Shown here one piece after another: positions 46,807 through 55,559 of a stretch of 64,000 nt of DNA. The stretch spans positions 359,307,739 through 359,371,738 of the forward strand of contig NC_090319.1 of the NCBI RefSeq assembly GCF_040869045.1, in the 5' to 3' direction. Origin of the DNA: Eurosta solidaginis (taxonomy: Eukaryota > Arthropoda > Insecta > Diptera > Tephritidae). The notes under the pieces were generated by a model that ran no database searches, was not told where the DNA came from, and worked only from the letters and a program-made list of their open reading frames with translations. Both the position numbers and the translations under genes were made by a program. How positions within the stretch are numbered: position 1 is the stretch's first letter; each line of letters begins with the position of its first letter.

Positions 46807-48812
46807 ATATATATGGTATTTATAACTACATTGACATAATAAAATAATTTTTGTAAATAATTCACTCGCGGCTTACATATGCATGTATGAACATTTATAT
46901 ATTAATAGGAACACCGGAGCATATTAATTGAAAAGAAAGAAATAAACAACATCTGCTTTGAACTGTTCTTTGCAAAAGCAATCGGCATAATTGCAAACAG
47001 AGTTACATAAGGAAATCATTCTGTGAATAGGTTCATTATTTGCAAAATTAGTTCAACGCGTTTGAACGTAGAATATGTATTTGTCCCTTAGATACCTTTC
47101 AGGTGCATTAAAAGGGAGAAGAAGAAGTAGTTCCGGAGAATCGATTTTGTTGTCGTAAATGTCTTTGATAAAGAGAATACTACAAATTTTCGTTCGACCA
47201 TTAAGGCACTGAATATTTAAAATTCTACATAAAATGGCATCGATTCAAAAGTGAAGTGCGAATTTAGTGAATCTCTTTTGAACTCTTTCTAACCGGCTGG
47301 AGTGTGTGACGAAGTCTGAGTCCCAAATGATGCAAGCATATTCCAAAATGGATCTTACAAGGCTAATTTAAAGCATTTTCAGCGTTAGCGGATCAAAAAA
47401 GGCTTTGGAATTTCGTTTGAGAAAGCCGAGTTTGGAACTAACAGCACTGATTATGTACTCCCTATGAAAGTCGAACCTAAGATTCGAGTCTAAGAATACT
47501 CTTAAATCCTTGACAGTAGTTGTACGATTGAATGAGTCACTATAGTTAAAGTAACAGCTGTTCATTATGCATGCGCTTCTCCGAGTACACGTGCTAATAT
47601 TACACTTGGAGAAGTTTAAGTAAAGGCCGTTACTATTGCACCATTTTATCAATTCCAAGATGTCTTGCTGTAGCTCTATGCAGTCGCTAATTTGTCTAAC
47701 TCTGTAATATACTTTTAGATCATCGGCGTACATTAAGCAACTGCAAAATTTAAAACATTGACTGATGCCATTTATAAATAAAGCAAAAGTAAAGGTCCCG
47801 GATGACTACCTTGTGGGACCCCTGATTTAACCATTATAGGCTTGGAGAGATTGCTGCCAATCTTTACTATTAATTTCCTGTTTTGGAGATACACGATTCA
47901 AGCCAACTTAGAGCACTGGAGTAGATTCCGAATTTCTCAAGTTTATTAAGTAATAGAATATGATTGAGATTGTCGAAAGCTTTTACGAAATCAGTGTACA
48001 AAGTGTCCACTTGTTCGCCGTCCTCAATCGCATTACCCACAAAATTTACAAATATGGCGAGATTTGTGCTGGTAGATCTCCCTGGTTTAAAATCATGCTG
48101 TTGAGGGACAATATAGTTTTTAAAAGCTGCAAATAGCTGGTCATTTACAATTTTGTTCAGCAGCTTTGGGATGATGGATAACTTAGCAGTGGGTCGATAG
48201 TTGTCTTCCTTGTTTCTAAGGCCAGACTTATAAATTGGCGATACGCTTGCCATTTCCCATTTGTCAAGGAAATTACCACATTCAAGGGATGTGCTAAAGA
48301 TTTTAGTAACATGCGAATAAAGCAAAACCGCACAGTACCTTAAGAACTAGGGTGGCAGAAGATCGTATCCAGCTCCCTTAGATACATCAAAGTTCATAAG
48401 GGACTCCATGACCTCTTCCTCCGTAACCGTGAACGACCAATATTTACAGACTCAACTATAGCTCATGTATAACGCGACGTACTAACTGTTCAGAACCGAT
48501 TAAATACAGACCCGAACAATTCAGCAAAAAGCTCACATGCTTCCTGAGTTGAGGAAGCAACTTTGCCTCCTTCGGCATACCGTTAGATTTTCGTTATGAG
48601 TTAACAAAAACCCAAAAAGATTTAGGGTTGGCTTTTATGGTATTCTCAAGCGAATTAATATATTTATCATGTAGGAACTTAGATAGGCATTCATATTTCT
48701 TCCTGCACTCAGCAAACTTTGTTTCGTCGTCAGCAGAGCAAGTTTTCTTATGCGCTTTGTTTCGTTGGTTTTTTAACCTCAAAAGTTCTTTTGTGTACCA
48801 TGGGAGATTGAA
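46807..48812 (-). mobile_element. CR1/jockey-like LINE, 5' truncated, 3' UTR split by gypsy element
   Basis: The coding order on minus: a PWYTKELLRLKNQRNKAHKK linker (48740-48812), reverse transcriptase (47340-48330) and a 3' UTR that is interrupted at 46807 by the gypsy element and resumes at 40472-40381 with an AAATAAAT tail. No endonuclease or RNase H is seen. Left of 48812 similarity ends at the ATCGAT-rich repeat. Confidence 0.72.
47340..48812 (-). pseudogene. LINE reverse transcriptase, decayed
   Basis: The 47870-48325 frame contains WEMASVSPIYKSG, DNYRPTAKLSIIPKLLNKIV, QHDFKPGRSTSTNL and YTDFVKAFDNLNHILLLNKL, the last holding the first catalytic Asp. The 47368-47733 frame holds YADDLKVYY, the catalytic YADD. 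The spacer between them and the segment 48330-48593 are interrupted by stops. The wording of the motifs is that of jockey/CR1-type LINEs. The linker at 48594-48812 (YTKELLRLKN and PKSFWVFVNS) sits where it should, before the reverse transcriptase. Not functional. Confidence 0.82.
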
Positions 48813-48825
48813 ATATTTTAAAAAG

Positions 48826-49563
48826 CTATCGATATTTTATCAAAAAGTTATAGGTTTGCTATCGATTTGTTATCGAAGCAATACCGATTTGTTATCAGCG
48901 TGTTGTTGAAAATTTATCGATTTGTAATGGAAAACCTTTAGTTTTTTATAGAAAAGTTACCGATTCAAGGTTCGATTCTAACTCAAGGCCAGAACAATAA
49001 TTTTTTTCTAATGATAATTATTGTTTTTTTTTTAATTTTTCTAAATTTGAAAAATTGTATTTTGTTTTTGGAATAGTAAGTAGACAATTTTTCAGACAAC
49101 TTGCAGATGGATCTATCTGCGCTTCGAAACGGATCTATCTGCGCAGCTATGGCAGGTTGTCTGAAAAATTTTCTACTTACTATTCCAAAAACAAAATACA
49201 ATTTTTCAAATTTAGAAAAATTTAAAAATAACAATAATTATCATTAGAAAAAAATTATTGTTCTGGCCTTGAGCTCGAATCGAACCTTGAATCATTTATC
49301 AATAGGCCGACAAAAACAAAAACAATAGTTACCGATTTGTTATAAAAAATGTAAAGGTGTAACATCGAAAGCTTATCGTGTTAAAAAGAAGCCGATGACT
49401 CGGCGATAATAAGCCGCTAAAAAGCGACAGCCGATATAAAGGCACTTATATTGTAATTTAACTTCACACCTGAGTGAGCTCTAGGTAATGTAATCACATT
49501 GGTTATCTAGACGCTCATCTGTATGTTTACACATCGAATTTTACGAATATTTCGTAATCACGC
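48826..49563 (+). repeat. ATCGAT-rich repeat with conserved block, split by a SINE
   Basis: Degenerate TTATCGATTTG-type units run from 48826 to about 48965 and again from 49327 to about 49385, including TATCGATA at 48830-48837. The conserved block shared with 8149 and 9829 lies at 49501-49563. The family-B SINE is inserted between the two halves. Confidence 0.6.
48966..49326 (-). mobile_element. Palindromic tRNA-headed SINE (family B)
   Basis: Near-perfect inverted arms of about 130 bp (48968-49105 and 49160-49290) surround a centre with two GGATCTATCTGCGC words. On the minus strand the right end carries an A box (GGCCTATTGATAAATG) and B box (GGTTCGATTCGAGCTC). The left end repeats the B-box part in inverse. 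An 11-bp direct repeat AGTTACCGATT lies at 48955-48965 and 49327-49337. The RNA would fold into one long hairpin. Confidence 0.78.
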
Positions 49564-51022
49564 CGCGTTTTCTTCTTTACGGTTCAACACTCTTGTAGCA
49601 AGAATTACTTTCGAGCTTGTATTTGTCAAAATAGACGTGTCAGAAAAGATGAGTATTAGCCAATTTTTTTTTATTGTTGACAACTTCTCTAATAGCTGCT
49701 TCAGACTCAACAAAGAGACGGCATGTGAAAATTTTTTCGATAATAGATTTGTCAAGTCGAAAAGCTTTGATTGATTGCTCCTGTAGGTAGGGGCGCTTGA
49801 AATATTAACAGGTAACAATCTTTGGATGAATTCTTTAATGAGAGATTTTCGGAGTGTTTGCAAAACAGCTGCCGACTCGACGAATTAAACTTATGCTTTA
49901 TAAATATCTCATCAATACTGAACCCATATTTAAAATGGAATAGTAGAGAGTGTCGAAAAGTTCTCGGGAAGATTTGTAGTCCTGTGAGGGATTCCAACAG
50001 TGTGTGTCGAGGACAGTGCAACGCACAAAAGCGCAAAAGACATGCTGGCTATGTCAAACTATGTAGAATTTGGCTCGGAATGATTGGAACCACAGAAGAC
50101 CACCTGCTAAGTTGGGACTAACAGACGCAGGAAGACTTGATCTCCCTTGGTGCTCAAATTAAGCATCCATCATTGTGAAACGCAACGGCTAGCCCCTAGT
50201 TTCCGAAGAAGATCTTAACCCATTTTCTTCCGTCTATCTTCCGTTAAATCCGCGTTGGCTTTACAAAGACTAATTTTGGCTTATCTACCCCTAAAGCCGA
50301 TCAAGTCGGCTATCGCGAACGTAGCTCCTTTAGGTCTGTCATAGGGTAGCGAAATAGGTATGTTTTAGTAGCAACTATGATTTCTCTTCACCACTTTGCA
50401 CGTTTCCTCACTAATTAATTTAACGTTCCAGCCATTTTTGTAATTGCGTGGCCTTGCCGCAATGCAAATATATAAACAAAATTAACACCAAAATAATTTC
50501 TATTTACGTGCGAAACATTAAAATTTCTTAATTATAACTTAAAGTATTCATTAAACATTCCACGGGCACAGATGTCTAGAAAAAACATTGTTTGTGGGAT
50601 ACACCTAACCACTGAAATGACGATAACAACGACAACGGTGATGAAAACGGCGAACGACAAACTTTTCCTGGCGACTTTTCAAGTGGCCACTTTGCACGTT
50701 CCTCATCGCCACAATGATTTGCTAAATTGCCACTTCTCGCTGGGTTGTGCCAAACTCACTCCACACAATTCCATCTTGCGCCATTACATCGCAAATTGCT
50801 TTAGCTTACCACCTCGTCGCTGCTACTTGTCATATTCCGCTTGACTTTCATGCAGCTTGTGGTTGTATTGTGCGTTTCATTATTCATGGACATACGCGCG
50901 GTGTGAAACGGCATGCATATCGTGATGGTGTTGACACCCCAAGCCACTCAAATGCCATTTCTATACATTGCGTTCTGTAACGAAATTACGTACTAAAACC
51001 TACCTAACTCTTATGCTTTTTG
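49564..51022. other. No gene recognised
   Basis: Several open frames of 80-100 codons (49558-49863 minus, 49822-50121 plus, 50572-50844 plus) show no domain I know. Composition is slightly less AT-rich near 50560-50980. Confidence 0.4.
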
Positions 51023-51544
51023 TACTCAGCTGAGCAGAGCTCACAGAGTATATTAATTGCTCGCATAACGGTACCCCTTAACGTCATAAACTAATCGAGA
51101 TAGATATAGACTTCTTTATATCACAATGATCTAGGCGAAAAAAGAAATTAATTTAGCCATGTCCGTCCGTCCGTCTGCCGTAAACATGATAACTTGAGTA
51201 AATTTTGAGGTATCTTAATGAAATTTGGTATGTAAGTTCCTGAGCACTAATCACAGATTGCTGTGTAAAATGGACGAAATCGGACTTTTACCACGCCCAG
51301 TTTTTCGATATCGAAAATTTCGAAAAACCGAAAAAGTACGTTAATTCATTACCAAAGACGGACAAAGCTATGAAACGGGGTAGGTGGGTTGACCTTACGA
51401 CGCGGAATAGAAGTTAGTAAAATTTTGGACAATGGGCGTGGCACCGCCCACTTTAAAAAAATGTAAGTTAAAAGTTTTGCAGCTGTAGTTTGGCAGCTGA
51501 ATATGTAACGTTCGGTTACACCCGATCTTAGCCTTCCTTACTTG
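51023..51544 (+). mobile_element. DINE-1/Helentron-like element, 522-bp deletion form
   Basis: Both ends are intact: TACTCAGCTGAGCAGAGCTC at the start, and the hairpin GTTCGGTTACACCCGATC then TTAGCCTTCCTTACTTG at the end. The interior jumps from the TTTGGCAG phrase straight to CTGAATATGTAACG, removing the modules and the 130-bp units. A CAG shared by both sides suggests a short-homology deletion. Confidence 0.8.
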
Positions 51545-51789
51545 TTCAATCTAGGTTTTGCACTTATTGCTCCATCTTGGGTACGTAGAATTTCATGTTG
51601 TGTAAATTACTAGCACATAGGGGTATACAAAGAAGAAAACGGTGACGATCATTGGCCAATGTATGAGAACGTGAGACAGTGAAATGCTCTCATATAGCCA
51701 TTCCTTCCACACACATCGGGTTAAACCAAAACAGTAATCCTATATATAACAAATAACTTCCATGGTGTGCCCACCTCACTAAAAAATCT

Positions 51790-52035
51790 AGTTTAAGATC
51801 TTGTGAAAAGCAACTTCAAATACTTTTGAAAAAGTTTTTCCAAATGAAGTCGCCCCTCGGTGAGGATTTGGCAAGCTCTTCGCGAGTATTTCTGCTATGA
51901 AAAGTTTCGAAGTGAATATTCGTCTACATTGCAAATGCCATACGGTGTCATCATACAACATGTAGGTCCGCTAATTTGTAGGCAATTTTTAAACAGAGCA
52001 CGATGTGAGCTGGAAGACGAGCTCAGCCTTGGACA
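51790..52035 (+). mobile_element. SINE family A, strongly diverged
   Basis: It retains AAAGCAACTTCAAATA, TCGCCCCTCGGTGAGGATTTG, CTGCTATGAAAAG and GAGCACGA.G in family order, with many substitutions. The tRNA head is not recognisable. Confidence 0.6.
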
Positions 52036-52692
52036 AAATAGCAATTTTTGTCTGTTTTTAATTTGTTTCTCTCTAACTTAAATATGCCCTTAAATTTAAT
52101 TACCAATTCGTGTTTTTGACATACGGGTATAATAGAAAAAGTCACTTCTCAATTGACATGTATTACCATAGTAGGTGTAATAACTGCTGTAATCCATTTC
52201 GCTACATATTTATTATGAGAATGTGTGTTATTAATCCAATAGTTTTTGGTTTGTTTGTGGTGGGTATATGTTCAAGGAATTTCGTTTAAATTAGTTAGAC
52301 CTGGTGAAAAGAGCTTTTATGGACTAATTCGGTCCCCATATGAAACAAATGAAACACCTTGGACTGGCTAATCAAAGACATCTATTTTTGGAAACGTTGG
52401 TTTTTCAAAGATCGTGTGGCTAAAGACACGAAACTAAACCAATTATCTGACTCACAAATTTACAACTATCTTGCACTTAATAAATTATCTGGGTCGAACC
52501 ATTGCTGCTGCTTTTAAGTGCACATTTTTTTATGTGATTTGGGATCGGTGCGATTGAACGACAAGGATTACTTGCTTCCAATGCAAACTGTCGCACACAT
52601 CACAAGCTAAAATTGGCTATTATTTTTGCTGTGCTACACTTATAAGTCACGTTCAGGATCAAATGTAATCCTGTTTTCTAATTGAAGCATAT
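52036..52692. other. No gene seen
   Basis: AT-rich sequence, no recognised repeat. Confidence 0.4.
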
Positions 52693-52918
52693 TGTGGCGA
52701 ATATTAGCATTTCAATACATCACTATGCTGATAGTAAATAACGGCACAACAACATCAAAGCAAGCAGTCACACATGTAAACAATAAACACTGAAGCTAAG
52801 AGCGAAGAGAGTATTTCACATACACACATGTAATCAGCAGCTAAGAGCGAGAAAGAAAAAGAAACAGTCACACATCATGCCAATATTGCCTAAGAGCAGA
52901 AATTATTACTCACATATG

Positions 52919-53969
52919 TTAGGTTAGGTTTGGTGGTAGCTTCCCTGATAGGGGAAGCTCACTTGGACAACCTGAAAGTCCGTTGTTATACCACATATAA
53001 TAAACTAAAATAACGGTGACGTAGATATAACTACTTGAAAAATCGTTGGGTAGCAAAGATAAAGTTCCGAATGATCCCGATTTCAACCTTGGGTAGCTCA
53101 TCGGGAGATCCAAGTGAGTCGCGACCAATATACTTTCGCCTAGTTCTGGTAAAAGCTGGGCAATCAAGCATAAAGTGATTTGGTGATTCCACCTCATCAT
53201 CCGCCATACAGCTGCAGCAAGTTGGAGTTTCCAATATATTGAGACGTACCGCATGGATACCTATGGGACAGTGCCCTGTCAAAACCCCAATAACCATTGA
53301 TAGGTGAGCCTTAGTGAACCCAATTATTTCAGCAGACCTCCTGCCATCCACTTTCGGCCAGAAAGATCTTGCTACCCTGCAAGACGTAGTGTCCGCCCAA
53401 CGTTTGCTGAGCTGACTCGAGGCCCAGCTATGGAGGAGCAATCCACAGGAGGCTAACGGAATCCCGAAATCTCTACAGCCATCTTCATCCGGTTCAGTTG
53501 TACCGGTTCGGGCTAAGAGATCCGCTTCACAGTTACCCAGAATATCACTATGGCCTGTGACCCAGTTAATCTTAATTGTAAAATAATTCGATGCAATCGC
53601 AAGTGAGGTCAGGCACTCCCAGACCACCCTCGATCGCACTGTAGTTGAGCTCAAGTCCTTTATAGCCGCTTCGCTATCAGAGTAGATGTTAAATTCCCTA
53701 ACCGTAGTAGCACTGGATATAATTCCATCGACCGCATCCTTAATCGCAGCAACTTCCGCTTGGAATACACTGCAGTGATCAGCCAAATTAAACGGCTTAC
53801 ATTTAGCTCTTGACGAAAGACGTGGATGTATGTTCAGCATGATATTCAGTGCCAAGGTAGGTGCTGTTCTGAGAGCGCCGTCCGTTGCAATGACACTAAC
53901 ATTTTGGTGGTGGTCGCTGTGTCCAGTGCTTTCCACCAGACCAGCACCCCATAGAGCATGCACATGCAT
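52919..53969 (-). mobile_element. I/LOA-like LINE 3' fragment with TTAGG-type tail
   Basis: The fragment starts on the plus strand with TTAGGTTAGGTT (52919-52930), the 3' tail of the LINE, and runs through the zinc-finger and RNase H regions to about 53969. It lies inside the LTR. The family differs from the LINEs at 28542 and 61473 but has the same kind of tail. Confidence 0.75.
53031..53969 (-). pseudogene. LINE RNase H and zinc-finger region, open but incomplete
   Basis: A 312-codon uninterrupted frame. RNase H residues: Glu in CSVFQAEVAAIKDA (E72), Asp in IYSDSEAAIKDL (D98), and WVTGHSDILGNCEADLLA (about 136-153, with D150). The block with the first catalytic Asp (usually TDGS) is missing: after LNIMLNIHP the sequence jumps to CKPFNLADHCSVFQAEV, which suggests an internal deletion. 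Residues about 215-270 hold the AHLSMVIGVLTGHCPIGIHA helix and a zinc finger CCSCMADDEVESPNHFMLDC (251-270). Length and composition look like a recent LINE, but without reverse transcriptase and without one catalytic residue it is not active. Confidence 0.78.
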
Positions 53970-54309
53970 AAGAACAGAAGACCAACGTGAATATCAGATG
54001 TAGAAATGAAAAATAAATAAGGAGCTGTTTGAGAAGGCTGTTCAGGAAAATTCTATACCCTAGGAGGAAAAGGTGAACGAGGCAACTAAGAGAATAAAAG
54101 TAACGCAAACTCAGGAAAACCAATCAGTTTGATTTTAATCCGCTATAAGTAAAGTCCACGAGTAATGTAATTGTGAAGCACTACTACAGTAGAATTGTAA
54201 ATAAAGAAGAGTTTTCTATACTGAATATTTGTTAGACAGATCAGCGTTTCGAACGATAAAAGAAGGTGCAAAATGGCAAAGAACTCCTAAAATACGCTAA
54301 AATGTAACA

Positions 54310-55559
54310 CAGCTAATTCTTAAAGGATTTTAACAGTTTTTCCGGAATTGGAAAGTGAAGTCATCGACTAGCATTGCCGATTCGAAGTCCCAACCGCCAT
54401 TATTGGAAAATGGTCATGCTTCCTTTAGATTACACATCTAAAGCTTACTTGCAGAGATATTTTTAAAAATTTGTCAAAATTATATCAGTTTTACTGCCGC
54501 CCATTGAGAGCACAAAATAAGTTAAGGTCTTCGTTCACCAGTTTCTCCCAACTCAGTGAAGGTCTACCTTTTCAAATACTGAGGGTCAATAGAAATGATT
54601 TATTGGCCGAAACGTCTTCGCCCATTCGCTTAATCGAATCCAACTAGCTGTCCTTTTGTTCATTGTCCTATGTTAATATCCGCGTGAAGCTTATACCAAA
54701 GGGGATAAATATAATAAGAGCCACCAGTCTGCTACGAGTGGCGAGTAACTCGTTGGAAATCAAAAAATTGATGCCGAATGTTCTCTAAGAGGGAAATCTT
54801 TGAATTTTGTCGCATATATCCATGCGGTGTAGGCACCTTGTGAAACTGTGATTATTGGAAAGAGAATTAATTAAATACAGTCGGAAAAATAAACACAAAT
54901 ACCCCACGAAAATGTATATAACCCATTTTAGGCACATCTCGCCCAAAAAGAAAAACCAGCGCCTACCTCTTAGAAAACATCGAGCAAATGGCTGCGAGTA
55001 ACGAGTAACATCTCTTATCATTATTTATCCTTTTTGCTTATACTACCTCCTTCGGTAACCGCCGTCTTCAACACGGACACGATCATACATCTTTATCTTC
55101 GTTCTACTATAATAATAGTTTATGCAAAAATATAATATGCGTAGTATCTATAACTCCCCTGCTCCTCTCAAACATATTGCAATATAATAAAGCTAGCAAA
55201 TTTCATATTTCTGTATCACCAAGCTGTCGGAGCCTCCACGAAGCTATTCAAGTTTGTAAATAATTGTCCATAGTATGGTAATTGTATAACTTAAGGCACA
55301 AAACCAATAATCAAAGCGGATGATGTGAGTGCATCGAACATCGACACACACAACAACAGCAATAACATGTTGATGTGCAAGCATCTAAATAATTCGCCAA
55401 TTTTAATGGAATACATTGCTGCTAGCAAATTTTGTCGGCTATCTAACGCTCAACAATTTAACTCAGCTGCATCTCGTTGAGCATCAAACTGCTTGATATT
55501 TTGCTTAATGTCATGTGTTCTGGGCTTCTAATTAATTAGCATTGTTTTTATGTTGTTTT
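54310..55559. other. No gene seen
   Basis: AT-rich sequence without a recognised frame or repeat. Confidence 0.4.

Larger units (their letters stand above)
52693..54309 (+). mobile_element. gypsy-type solo LTR interrupted by a LINE
   Basis: The left part (52693-52918) begins TGTGGCGAATATTAGC and matches the LTRs at 13945 and 25483. The right part (about 53970-54309) continues the LTR with GAATAAAAGTAACGC, AAATAAAGAAGAG and GAATATTTGTTAGACAG, and ends TGTAACA. ATAT precedes the left end but is not seen on the right, so the duplication is lost or the right boundary has drifted. Confidence 0.7.
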
